Shown piece after piece: positions 38,299 to 47,857 of a DNA stretch of 64,000 nucleotides. Both the position numbers and the translations under genes were made by a program. Within the stretch, counting starts at the first letter, position 1, and every line of letters starts with the position of its first letter. The DNA lies in contig CBDBVC010000016.1 of NCBI GenBank assembly GCA_965212525.1, forward strand, positions 1-64,000. The letters are read 5' to 3'. Source of the DNA: SZUA-38 sp965212525 (GTDB lineage Bacteria > Pseudomonadota > Gammaproteobacteria > Xanthomonadales > SZUA-38). The notes below the pieces were generated by a model. It did no database searches and was not told where the DNA came from. It was given only the letters and a program-made list of their open reading frames with translations.

Positions 38299-39480
38299 AT
38301 GCAACAAGCCTATATTGTTTCAGCAACACGAACCCCTGTGGCCAAGGCATTCAAGGGGTCATTCCGAAATACACGACCTGATGACCTGCTGGCACACGTG
38401 ATCCGTGAAAGCATGGCTCAGGTACCCTCACTCGACCCGAGTCGGGTTGAGGATGTCATCATCGGCTGTGCCATGCCGGAAGCGGAGCAGGGCATGAACT
38501 TTGCCAGAATCGGCGCACTGCTGGCCGGCATGCCGGATAACGTCCCCGGTGTGACGGTCAATCGATTCTGTTCATCCGGACTGCAGACGGTGGCCATGGC
38601 CGCCGACAGAATTCGTCTGGGCGAGGCCGATGTCATGATTGCCGGTGGTGCCGAGACCATGACCATGGTGCCGATGATGGGTCACAAGGTGGCCATGAAC
38701 CCGGCGGTATTCCAGGACGACAACGTCGGTATTGCCTACGGCATGGGTATCACGGCAGAAAATGTGGCCGCAAAATGGGACATCAGCAGAGAGGCTCAGG
38801 ATAAGTTTGCTGCGGCATCACACGCCAAGGCCATTGCTGCCATCGATGCCGGAGAGGCGCCCGAAATATCACCGTATACGGTTCGGTCGAATCAGCCTGA
38901 TCCGGCATCCGGTGCCATCCGTTCAATCGAGCAGGTGGTGGATACTGATGAGGGCGCGCGGCGCGACACCAGTTTCGAGGTGCTGCAGAAGCTGAGGCCA
39001 GTGTTCAATGCACGAGGCAGTGTCACGGCAGGTAACAGCTCACAGATGTCCGATGGGGCAGCGGCAACCGTGTTGGTCAGCGAACGTGTGGTCAATGAAC
39101 TGGGGCTTGAGCCACTGGCTCGTTTCTGCGGCTTTTCTGTTGCAGGCGTTCCAGCCGACATCATGGGCATCGGCCCGATCAAGGCCATACCCAAGGTTCT
39201 TGAACAGACTGGAGTCAGCCTGTCAGATCTGGACTGGATCGAACTGAATGAAGCGTTTGCGGCACAATCACTGGCGGTTATCAAGGATCTGGATCTTGAT
39301 CCTTCCATCATCAATCCGTTCGGTGGTGCCATTGCGCTGGGTCATCCACTGGGTGCGACGGGTGCCATTCTTACCTCAAAGCTGGTCCATGGCATGAAGC
39401 GAAAGGGACAGAAATACGGCATGGTCACCATGTGCATCGGCACTGGGATGGGTGCAGCTGGTATTTTTGAGGCCTGTTAA
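38299..39480 (+). CDS. fadA: Acetyl-CoA acyltransferase (3-ketoacyl-CoA thiolase)
   Basis: The thiolase cleaves 3-ketoacyl-CoA to acetyl-CoA and a shortened acyl-CoA, the last step of the beta-oxidation cycle. All catalytic motifs are present: the nucleophilic Cys in N-R-F-C-S-S-G-L-Q, the His in G-H-P-L-G-A-T-G, and the second Cys in C-I-G-T-G-M-G-A-G-like C-I-G-T-G-M-G-A-A-G. Length is 393 residues, normal. It follows the FadN-type gene by two bases and is clearly in the same operon. An intrinsic terminator lies after it (39534-39570). Confidence 0.95.
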   Translation: MQQAYIVSATRTPVAKAFKGSFRNTRPDDLLAHVIRESMAQVPSLDPSRVEDVIIGCAMPEAEQGMNFARIGALLAGMPDNVPGVTVNRFCSSGLQTVAMAADRIRLGEADVMIAGGAETMTMVPMMGHKVAMNPAVFQDDNVGIAYGMGITAENVAAKWDISREAQDKFAAASHAKAIAAIDAGEAPEISPYTVRSNQPDPASGAIRSIEQVVDTDEGARRDTSFEVLQKLRPVFNARGSVTAGNSSQMSDGAAATVLVSERVVNELGLEPLARFCGFSVAGVPADIMGIGPIKAIPKVLEQTGVSLSDLDWIELNEAFAAQSLAVIKDLDLDPSIINPFGGAIALGHPLGATGAILTSKLVHGMKRKGQKYGMVTMCIGTGMGAAGIFEAC

Positions 39481-39533
39481 GTTATTTAATACAATAGCTT
39501 ATATAATATACCTGAAATTAATATCATGATAAG

Positions 39534-39570
39534 CCGGTGTCACTGTCTTTGACGGTCGACACCGGTTTTG
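39534..39570 (+). terminator. Intrinsic terminator after fadA
   Basis: CCGGTGTC (39534-39541) and GACACCGG (39558-39565) form an 8-bp stem that can extend through an inner helix. It is followed by TTTTGCTT. A separate TATAAT occurs at 39502-39507 in the AT-rich stretch before it. Confidence 0.75.
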
Positions 39571-39604
39571 CTTAGATGGGGCAGTTTTTTTTGAGGTCCT
39601 GATC

Positions 39605-39940
39605 ATGGATGCATCGCAAATCAGACAGTTCCGCAAGATGCTGCTTGAACAACAGCAGGCAATTGATGAGCTCAGTCTGGATGCAGCTTCCGGTACGGAT
39701 ACCGTGGAGCTGGATCAGACGCGTATGGGACGCCTGACCCGTATGGATGCGCTACAGAATCAGCAGATGAATCTGGCAGCGCAAAAGAGGCGGGCCGATC
39801 AGGCCAGACGCATCGGTGAAGCCCTGAAACGACTCGACACAGGTGATTTTGGTCGCTGTGTCGAGTGCGATGAGTGGATAAATCCCAGGCGGCTGGAACT
39901 TGATCCCAGTATCGATTGTTGCATCAATTGCGCTGACTGA
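39605..39940 (+). CDS. DksA/TraR family zinc finger protein
   Basis: The 111-residue protein has an N-terminal helical coiled-coil part and a C-terminal four-cysteine zinc finger (R-C-V-E-C...D-C-C-I-N-C). Between them stands the conserved A-L-K-R-L-D-T-G-D-F-G. DksA proteins bind the RNA polymerase secondary channel and assist ppGpp. This one is shorter than true DksA (about 150 residues) and resembles the TraR/DksA-like group, so direct polymerase binding is likely but not shown. GAGGT lies upstream of the ATG. It is monocistronic. Confidence 0.92.
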   Translation: MDASQIRQFRKMLLEQQQAIDELSLDAASGTDTVELDQTRMGRLTRMDALQNQQMNLAAQKRRADQARRIGEALKRLDTGDFGRCVECDEWINPRRLELDPSIDCCINCAD

Positions 39941-39981
39941 TTCTCACAGTTCTATAGTAATCCACAGGGACAGAATTCCTG

Positions 39982-40629
39982 TCACGACTCTATTGTTTCC
40001 ACTCGCTGATTGAGCCGTACGATCAGTTGTCTCGTCACATTACCGGCCAGCATGGCACGCCGGTGTCCGATGCGCAGACCGGCCTTTTTCAAGGCTCTTG
40101 CGCTCCAGTTGTTACAGGTTCTGAACAGGCTGTAACGCAGTCGTGCCGGATAGAAAATGGCATCTTTCCGCAGAATCATGTCGCGTCTGGTTTCTGTCTC
40201 ATCAAGAATGCTGCGATCGATAAACTTCATCAGCTTCGACATGTCGCTCTGCGCGACCATGAAGGGAATACTGACATCATGTTCATCCGTGACTGGATCG
40301 TATGGGCGCAGACGAATCGCCGATCTGGTCGGCAATAACAGCGCGGGTACCATCTTGACTATGCTCTTGCGCCGGGCCGAGAAGTATCGAGCTTCTCCCC
40401 AGCCGATGGCAATATGACTGGCATCACCGAAGACGCCCTCGTGGCCATTGATCCAGTGTTCCACCCAGGTGCGTGGCAGGATCAGATCGGTATGAATGCC
40501 GGTCTTGATGAACGTCAGGGCTATCGGACGTTCATCGACTGAGCTGGTTGACTCACTGGCGACAACCCGGTTGAGAGTAAGCAAAGCAACCAGGCTCAGG
40601 GATAAAAGGACAGTGGCAATTGATTTCAT
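39982..40629 (-). CDS. DUF2459 family protein (exported, unknown function)
   Basis: The start at 40629 has AGGAG eight bases upstream and gives a signal peptide or anchor helix. The 215-residue product shows the family landmarks: I-H-T-D-L-I-L-P, then I-G-W-G-E-A-R-Y-F, then N-N-W-S-A-R-A-L-K-K-A-G-L. DUF2459 (TIGR02117) proteins are sometimes described as urease-associated, but no function is established. His and Cys residues in I-H-T and C-N-N-W are where one would look for a papain- or NlpC-like active site; this is speculation. Confidence 0.82.
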   Translation of the reverse strand: MKSIATVLLSLSLVALLTLNRVVASESTSSVDERPIALTFIKTGIHTDLILPRTWVEHWINGHEGVFGDASHIAIGWGEARYFSARRKSIVKMVPALLLPTRSAIRLRPYDPVTDEHDVSIPFMVAQSDMSKLMKFIDRSILDETETRRDMILRKDAIFYPARLRYSLFRTCNNWSARALKKAGLRIGHRRAMLAGNVTRQLIVRLNQRVETIES

Positions 40630-40854
40630 TGGTCTCGCTCCTTGCGTTGTTCGGGCCATCCTGCAAGGAGGTATTGCCTGAATCAACTCAGGAAACGATC
40701 ATGACACTGTTCAATCTTGTTGGTATCAAAATATAATACTCAATTCAACTGTTTTATCGTTCAGGGTGAATACAGGGTCCTTCAATGCTGTCGCGCGGGT
40801 CAGGGACTGATCCGGTGCTGTCAGGCGCGTCGATCACCTATTCGAATCGACGAA

Positions 40855-41427
40855 TCAGTGCGCCTGTACGGGAATCTTCATCTTGAGGCCGAACACCAGC
40901 AGTGCCACACCAATCAGCAGCATCGCCGAGCTGATGATGATGCCCAGTTTCGAGTTTTCCGGGCCGCAGTAGGCACACAGCAACAGGAACGTTTGCGCCT
41001 GTGGGTAAGTAGCGGTGAGTTTCCGGATATCGACGATCGAGAGGCTGCTGAGGTAGCCTGACATCACGCTGGTGTCGATCTCTTCGCACTCGAGGCGACC
41101 GGACAGCCTTGCCTTCATCAGTACGCTGCCATCCGTTGACTCGGCAACAATATTGGTGGCCCTTGTCGTAGTGCGGGTTCTGTTGTTGGCGTCCCGACCG
41201 ACAGTGTAGCGAATCGAGTCACAATCCAGCCTGTAGCCGCTGAGGCTGACAAACTCATCGTCCGGCTCGACCAGTGACGCAGCGTCAGCCAGTGTCATTT
41301 CGGATGGACCACCCAGTGTTCTGATCACGTCGGGTACCAGAAAGGCGAGTATGTAGATACAGAATGCGATCAGTACCGAGGCACTGATGATAGTGACTTT
41401 CCTGCCCCTGGCAGTGACTGCCGACAT
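40855..41427 (-). CDS. Hypothetical membrane protein with two membrane helices
   Basis: The 190-residue protein has a hydrophobic helix at about 11-31, a soluble middle domain of about 120 residues, and a second hydrophobic helix near the C-terminus preceded by C-A-Y-C-G. The middle domain would lie in the periplasm. GGGGAG precedes the ATG. I do not recognise a family. It stands alone between two minus-strand genes. Confidence 0.75.
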   Translation of the reverse strand: MSAVTARGRKVTIISASVLIAFCIYILAFLVPDVIRTLGGPSEMTLADAASLVEPDDEFVSLSGYRLDCDSIRYTVGRDANNRTRTTTRATNIVAESTDGSVLMKARLSGRLECEEIDTSVMSGYLSSLSIVDIRKLTATYPQAQTFLLLCAYCGPENSKLGIIISSAMLLIGVALLVFGLKMKIPVQAH

Positions 41428-41554
41428 GAGCTCCCCCTTTGTTCAGTCGTTTCGCCTCAAGTCTAGCATGAGCGGTCAGACGTTGACGGTATCATTCCGG
41501 ACAGATGCATCAAGGCAGCAGAGTATCTGACCGGAAATGTGCCAAAGCCATGCG

Positions 41555-42988
41555 TCAGACAACCTGACCACCGTTGAGTCTCAACAGATTCAGAAACTCG
41601 CGCCGAGTCTTCGGACCATTGGTGAGAAAGTGCGGATCGGGGTTTTCCGCATAGGCCATGCGCCTGGCCTGCACACTATCGACTGATGTTCGTTGCTGTA
41701 CTTCATCGGCGCTGATGCCATAGGGCACTGTGGCGTTGAGACCGAAGATCTTCGCTCGGAGTTCATCAGTCATCGCTGAATAACCGTGCTTGTCCTGCAG
41801 TTTTTCTGAGATCTGGAAAGCCCTGAACGCCAGAATCTGGTCCTGAGGCGAACCATACCAGACCGAATCCGTTCCCCAGACCACATTGTTCTCGCCCAGG
41901 TATTTGACCAGCTTGCCGATGCCATGAGCTGCGCTGTCCGGGTCACGCATCAGGCCACGCCAGGTGCTGCCCAGTTCAGCGTAGACGTTGCTGTTGGCAA
42001 CACCGCTCTTCAGTACCGACGTAATCAGGCCGTCCATGCCACCCTCGCGACTCTCGTCATAGGCGCCTTCGGCCTGTCCCGGAATCCAGCCGGAGTGATA
42101 GATCAGGAAGTTGATGTCCGGGTTGGCTTTGGCTGCCGGGCCAATGTCTGTACACAGGGAGTGCTCATAACTGCGTGAACCGAAAGGGATACCCTTGTGT
42201 ATGGCAATATTTCTGACGCCGAGCTTGCGAGCCATGTCGATGAATTCCTGCCCGATATCATCGGTCAGGTAGAAGCCGTTTCCATCAGGTCCCCACTGGG
42301 TATAGCATTTCCAGGCAGACACATTCCATTTTTCAGCCAGCATCGGCATGTCCTGGATATCGCCGTCCTGATTCGGGTTGACGCGGCCGTGAATCATCAG
42401 TCGATGTGTACCGTCCATCTGCTCGATGATCTCGCGCGTGGCTGCTGCTTCTTCAATCGTCAATGGTTCGGAATCACGTGTGGAGGGTACAAATGACAGC
42501 ACCATCATGTCGGTATCGGCATCGAGGAAAACATCCTTGATGAACTGGTCGGCACCGATGCATTCCATGTAGTCGCGATCAAGCAGCTCGTGTGCACCGG
42601 CACAGCCGGATTTGAGAGAGCGGGCCGAACCCGGGCGAACGTAATGACCCTGCACATCGAAGATGAATTCCGATTTGGCCAGTTCACTGGCTGCCAGTTG
42701 AGGTTCCATGGCGGTGTCGGCTGGGAGGGCATAGAACCCGCCGGTCTGACCGTTTTCGGCTCTCACTGAATTATAGGCGAGCAGGGTGGACGCCGCGCCA
42801 CAGGCGGAGATCAGGAAATCACGGCGTTTGATGCCGGATCGCCTGGCATTTTCGGTGACCTGCTCGAATGCCACATGATTGGCTTGCTGACTCACGCTGT
42901 CCAGCGGGATGGGGGCATATTCAGCGTTTGTGGTTGAGTCCAGTTTGATCGGCAGTCGGGTGCCGTCAGGGTCAGTTCGCTTGCTCAT
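41555..42988 (-). CDS. Tat-exported amidohydrolase family protein (PF04909-like)
   Basis: The start at 42988 follows GGAG. The 477-residue protein has a twin-arginine signal with Arg55-Arg56 (K-R-R-D-F-L-I-S-A-C-G) after an unusually long N-terminal extension. The rest is an amidohydrolase_2-type TIM barrel, with D-V-Q-G-H-Y early, W-G-P-D in the middle and V-V-W-G-T-D-S-V-W near the end. The metal ligands look partly changed, since the usual HxH is replaced by Q-G-H-Y. Such enzymes hydrolyse or decarboxylate cyclic substrates; the substrate here is unknown. Tat export suggests folding with a cofactor before transport. Confidence 0.85.
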   Translation of the reverse strand: MSKRTDPDGTRLPIKLDSTTNAEYAPIPLDSVSQQANHVAFEQVTENARRSGIKRRDFLISACGAASTLLAYNSVRAENGQTGGFYALPADTAMEPQLAASELAKSEFIFDVQGHYVRPGSARSLKSGCAGAHELLDRDYMECIGADQFIKDVFLDADTDMMVLSFVPSTRDSEPLTIEEAAATREIIEQMDGTHRLMIHGRVNPNQDGDIQDMPMLAEKWNVSAWKCYTQWGPDGNGFYLTDDIGQEFIDMARKLGVRNIAIHKGIPFGSRSYEHSLCTDIGPAAKANPDINFLIYHSGWIPGQAEGAYDESREGGMDGLITSVLKSGVANSNVYAELGSTWRGLMRDPDSAAHGIGKLVKYLGENNVVWGTDSVWYGSPQDQILAFRAFQISEKLQDKHGYSAMTDELRAKIFGLNATVPYGISADEVQQRTSVDSVQARRMAYAENPDPHFLTNGPKTRREFLNLLRLNGGQVV

Positions 42989-43155
42989 GTCGTCTCCTCG
43001 CTGTGGGTCGCTGATGTCGTACTGATTTGCAGTATAGGCAATGATCATCCGAGCGTCACAGGCAATCAGTCACATCGACAGGTTCTTGTTCCTTAACCCC
43101 AGCTTCACATGATGTGCGTTAGAGTCACGGAGTTCTGGTAAAAGGAGTGAGTCTC

Positions 43156-43509
43156 ATGCGATTGACAGCAACAGCTCTCTGTATACTGATTTCAATGGCC
43201 GGGATATCAGCGCAAGCTGCCCAGCCCGATGATGATGGTGCACTGCCGGTGTTGCCGGTCATACCTGAACTGGTTCAATCACAGTCAGTGAACAAGCCTG
43301 GCTGTGAAAAAATCATGCCTGCACTGATCGAATCCGAATCCATTGTTGTGATTGATCCGTTCCAGAATCCGGTCCGAACTGATTCACTCAGTCTTCTGGT
43401 GGAGAATCATCTGCTTCGCGCGGTTCAGGCAAGGGCGGAATACTGGCGCGAACGCGAAACTGTGGTGGTCCAGCTGGGCCATGACTCGAAGGTCGATTCG
43501 CATCACTGA
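43156..43509 (+). CDS. Small exported protein of unknown function
   Basis: The ATG at 43156 follows AAAGGAG. The product has 117 residues with a signal peptide ending A-Q-A-A, then a Pro- and Val-rich stretch and a charged C-terminal part. One Cys remains in the mature protein. I do not recognise a family. It is monocistronic. Confidence 0.65.
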   Translation: MRLTATALCILISMAGISAQAAQPDDDGALPVLPVIPELVQSQSVNKPGCEKIMPALIESESIVVIDPFQNPVRTDSLSLLVENHLLRAVQARAEYWRERETVVVQLGHDSKVDSHH

Positions 43510-43658
43510 CACGACCTGTCTGCAACAGAGTCGAGGCTGACTGGCGATTAATTCCATCCAGTTCCATATGAGAATTGGACTGCACTGATCAGCGGCGTCA
43601 TGGCGCTCAATGAGGTATGCTCACGGTCAGTACCCAATTCCTGACACGGAGTGATTTC

Positions 43659-44507
43659 ATGAGTAGGTCAACTGCCACTGTTTGCCTCATTCTGACCGGC
43701 CTGCTGGGCCTTGCTCTGACCACCTCTGCGATCTCGCATGACATGGAATCAGAGGCTACCTACACCGGTAATGCCGGTGTGCTGGTCGAACACGGTGACA
43801 TCAAGATCCTGTTTGATTCGTTCTACAGCAACTCCTACAACACCTATGTGCTGGTGAACGACAGCACCATGAATGACATGCTCACCGCCACGCCACCGTA
43901 TGACGATGTGGATGCCGTGTTCGTCTCACATGTTCACGGTGACCATTTTTCAGCAGCGCCCATGCTGGCCTACCTGCGGGCTCAACCTGAGGTGGTTCTC
44001 TACGCATCGATTCAGGTGCACGAAGCACTGAAAGCAGCCGCGAGCGAATCAGACCCGGTGCTCGATCGTGTACGAACAGTCAGTCTGTCGCCCGGTGACA
44101 GCCCGCTCAGGTTCAGTCATGCAGATCTCTCGATCGATGTGGTGGCTATTCCGCATTCGGGTGGTGCACGCATGGCCGATATCATGAACCTGGCCTTCCG
44201 GGTGAACCTGGGTGACTCGGTGGTGGTCATGCACATGGGCGATGCCACCGTGGACAGACGCAGCTATGAACCGCTGCGCACACATTTTGCTACACCGCAG
44301 ATCGATACGGCATTTCCACCGTACTGGTTTGTCGGTGATGATGACGGCGAGTACATACTCGACGAGATCATCAGACCTGAGCAGGTGATTGGTGTTCACG
44401 TTCCGTCTCAGGCTATCGGTCAGGGTGACCGATGGCGTCAGCGGGCTGGTGACGACCTGTTTACCGATCCGGGAGAAACAAGACGTCTCGACAAGCGCCC
44501 GAAATGA
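43659..44507 (+). CDS. Exported MBL-fold metallohydrolase
   Basis: The ATG at 43659 has GGAG seven bases upstream and a signal peptide ending near A-I-S. The 282-residue product has the metallo-beta-lactamase motif H91-V-H93-G-D95-H96, an A-I-P-H-S-G-G loop, M-H-M-G-D-A, and a late V-H-V-P. It resembles the UlaG-like lactonase group rather than class B beta-lactamases, so the substrate may be a lactone or phosphodiester. Localisation is periplasmic. Confidence 0.87.
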   Translation: MSRSTATVCLILTGLLGLALTTSAISHDMESEATYTGNAGVLVEHGDIKILFDSFYSNSYNTYVLVNDSTMNDMLTATPPYDDVDAVFVSHVHGDHFSAAPMLAYLRAQPEVVLYASIQVHEALKAAASESDPVLDRVRTVSLSPGDSPLRFSHADLSIDVVAIPHSGGARMADIMNLAFRVNLGDSVVVMHMGDATVDRRSYEPLRTHFATPQIDTAFPPYWFVGDDDGEYILDEIIRPEQVIGVHVPSQAIGQGDRWRQRAGDDLFTDPGETRRLDKRPK

Positions 44508-44634
44508 GTGTTGTTACCGACGTCTGCCAACGCCTTTGACGCTAATGCCTGATGAATCGGCCTGGTTGCCTGACCGGTGCGCTGAATCGTTGTGTGTGCC
44601 GCTTGTGCCTCAATGACTTCTGTCTATGTACGAA

Positions 44635-44657
44635 AACACTGCCGATATGGTAGTGTT
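44635..44657. repeat. Stem-loop before the M16 peptidase gene
   Basis: AACACTGCC and GGTAGTGTT pair over nine positions (one G-T) around GATAT. No T run follows. It lies about 85 bases before the next start. Confidence 0.4.
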
Positions 44658-44742
44658 GCCCGTTGCGATGGATGAATCGGTCGCTGCACTGCAGCGGGCC
44701 TGATCAAGCCACTGAATACCAACCCTATCGAGACCTGACAAT

Positions 44743-47696
44743 ATGACGCGTTTGAACCGTTCCATTCTCTACCGGAGCCTGCAGATGACACTCGTTGCTG
44801 CATCCGCCGGATTCCTGATTGCCTGTGACTCAGACAACAGCGCAACAAGCCAGACAGCCACTGACACCACCGCACCACCTGCGGTTGTCGAAGCCAGCAA
44901 ACCGGCGCTACCTGAAGGCATCACTCTGATCGAGGAATACAACGGTGATGACACAGGCATTTCCATTCCGTATTCCAAGTATCAACTGGACAACGGGCTC
45001 ACCGTGGTGCTGCATGAAGACCATTCTGACCCACTGGTACACGTGGATGTGACCTACCATGTTGGCTCCAATCGTGAAGAAGTGGGGCGATCCGGCTTTG
45101 CCCATTTCTTCGAACACATGATGTTCCAGGGTTCTGAAAATGTTGGTGATGAGGAGCACTTCAAGATTGTGTCCAATGCCGGCGGAACACTGAACGGTAC
45201 CACAAACAGTGACCGCACCAATTATTTCCAGACCCTGCCGGCCAATCAGCTGGAGACGGCACTCTGGCTTGAAGCCGATCGCATGGGCTTCCTGCTGCCG
45301 GCTGTTACCCAGGAGAAATTCGAGGTTCAGCGTGAAACGGTCAAGAACGAGCGCGGACAGCGTGTGGACAATCAGCCTTATGGTCGTGCCTTCGAGACCC
45401 TGTCACAGGCACTGTATCCAGAGGGCCACCCCTATTCATGGCCAGTGATCGGCTGGATTGAAGATCTGAACCGTGCCGACCTGAATGACCTGAAACGTTT
45501 CTTCCTGCGCTGGTACGGTCCCAACAATGCTGTGCTTACCATTGGTGGGGATCTCGATCAGATCGAGACGCTGAAACTGGTCAACAAGTATTTTGCACCG
45601 ATTCCGCGTGGCCCTGAAGTGGAAAACCTGCCTAAGATGCCGGCAGAACTTGACGCCGACCGCTACGTCACACTGGAAGACAATATTCACCTGCCGGCTG
45701 TTGCCATGATCGTGCCGACCGTCTATTCATTCCATCCCGATGAACCGGCCATCGACGCCGCTGCCCAGGTGATGGGGCAGGGACAGGCATCGCTGCTGTA
45801 TCAGCGACTGGTACAGACAGGTCGCGCAGTTCAGGCCAGTGTCAGTCACGGTTGTTCCGAACTGGCCTGCACCATGTTCTACGTGGTCATCCAGAATCCA
45901 TCATCGGGAGAAACCCTGGCCGAGATGGAGGCAGCGATTCGTGAAACCATCGCGGAATTCGCCGAGCGTGGTGTGACCGAAGACGATCTGGTCAAGTTCA
46001 AGGCATCTTATGAATCGAATCGGGTATTCGGTCTGCAATCGGTATCGGGCAAGGTCTCGACTCTGGCCTATTACGAGACCTTCACCGGCAGCCCCAGCGG
46101 TGTCGGCGAAGAAATCAAGCGTTATCTGGGTGTTACCACCGAAGACGTCACCCGGGTATTCAATCAGTATCTGAACAACAAGCCCGCCGTTATCCTCTCC
46201 ATCGTGCCCAATGGCGCCACTCAGCTGGCGGCCAGGGAAGCCAACTTCGTGGCAACCGACCGAAATATTCCGGAGTTTACCGATGGCGGTGACGAGCTGA
46301 AACTGCGTGAGCCCGCAGACAGTTTCGACCGCAGTGAGCAGCCCGTGCCGGGCCTGAACAAGGCCGTGACGCTGCCGGCAGTAGTCGATACCAAGCTGGC
46401 CAACGGCGCACGTCTGCTGGCCGTCCATAAACGCTGAAACACCGACCACCTCGGTACGCGTGGTGTTCGACATGGGACAGCGAGATGAGCCCGCCGGCAA
46501 GGCAGGGCTGGCAGCGCTGACAGCAGGAATCATGGGTGAGGCCACCACCGAACGCAGTGCAGCAGAGTTCACCGAGGCGGCTGAACGGCTTGGTGCCAGC
46601 ATTTCAATCAATCCGGGTCGCTACCGCACCAGCGCCACGCTGAGCACGCTGACCAAGAACCTGGACGCCGCCATGGATCTGCTGGAAGAGCGAATCCTGA
46701 AGCCGGCGTTCACGGAAGCGGATTTCAAACTGGTCAAGGATCAGACCATGGAAAGCCTGCAGCAGGCCAAGAAAGACGCCTCAGGGGCTGGCCTCACGCG
46801 CCACTCGCGCAGTCACCTATGGTCCAACGCATCCGCTGTCCTACCCGACCGGCGGACTGACCGGCACGGTGGAGACCATTACGCTGGATGACGTCAGGGC
46901 GTTCTATGCCGCACACATGCCGCGTCACATGAGCGGTGTGCTGATCAGCTCGGACAGGAATCGTGATGATCTGGTACTGGCACTGAAGGACATGAGTGGA
47001 CTGGAACTGTTCGTCAACAGCCGCGATGAACTGTCTGGAGTCAAACCGATAAGCGAGCGTCGTCTGTACCTGGTCGACAAGGACGAGGCGGCCCAGTCCA
47101 TCGTCCGTACTGTTCAGGAGTCAATCAAGTACGATGCGCTTGGAGACTACTATCTGGCAGGCCTGATGAACTTCACCCTTGGTGGTACCTTCAACAGCCG
47201 CATCAATCTCAATCTGCGTGAAGACAAGGGCTACACTTACGGTGCACGTACCTCGTTCTCTGGCGGCGATGAGTTCGGTGTCTTCGGCTTCGGATCGGAA
47301 GTCAACAAGGATGCCACGGCCAAGTCCATCACCGAAGTGCTCAATGAGCTCGAGCGTTACAGCAGTGAAGGCATGACCGAAGACGAGTTCACCTATATGG
47401 TCAGTGCCCGCAGCCAGCGAGATGCCCTGCAGTACGAGACACCGGGCCGCAAGCTGGGGCTGCTGGCTCAGATGTTGCGTTATGACCTGCCTTCTGACTA
47501 CCGGAACCAGCAGCAGGCTCTGTTGCAGGAAACCAGTCGTGAGAAGCTGAATGAACTGGCAGGCAGCATGATTCAGCCCGACAGGATGGCCATCGTCGTG
47601 GTTGGCGACGAGGATGCCATCCGTCCCGAGCTCGAGGAACTGGGCTTGCCCATCACACGTCTGAATGAAGACGGCGAGGTGATCGAAGGCGACTGA
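44743..47696 (+). CDS. M16 family zinc peptidase lipoprotein, reading frame broken twice by +1 base as read
   Basis: This is a double-domain M16 (pitrilysin/PqqL-like) peptidase with a lipoprotein signal (F-L-I-A-C, Cys28). The active N-terminal half has the inverted zinc motif H121-F-F-E124-H125 and the downstream Glu in the E-R-G-Q-R-V-D-N region. The frame stops at TGA 46435-46437 after V-H-K-R. Removing that T gives R-E-T-P-T-T-S-V-R-V-V-F-D-M and continues the second half. A second shift lies in GGGG at 46784-46787; removing one G gives A-S-G-L-A-S-R-A-T-R. Corrected, the protein has 983 residues, normal for the family. The C-terminal half keeps R-E-x-x-G-Y-T-Y-G-A. A strong terminator follows. 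Confidence 0.9.
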
Positions 47697-47722
47697 AGTC
47701 AGCCATGACGTCCTTTGATACA

Positions 47723-47759
47723 AACCCGGCGCTCGTTATGATGCGCCGGGTTTTTTTTT
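47723..47759 (+). terminator. Intrinsic terminator after the M16 peptidase gene
   Basis: AACCCGGCGC (47723-47732) and GCGCCGGGTT (47743-47752) form a 10-bp stem, followed by a run of T residues to 47759. Confidence 0.95.
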
Positions 47760-47857
47760 GAATCATCTGTGACCCTCGTGGCGGGATAGGCGTCATTTCT
47801 GCGTAGACTACCGAGATGACAGGGCAACTCGACGAGTTGAAGCAGAGAGAACAGATC

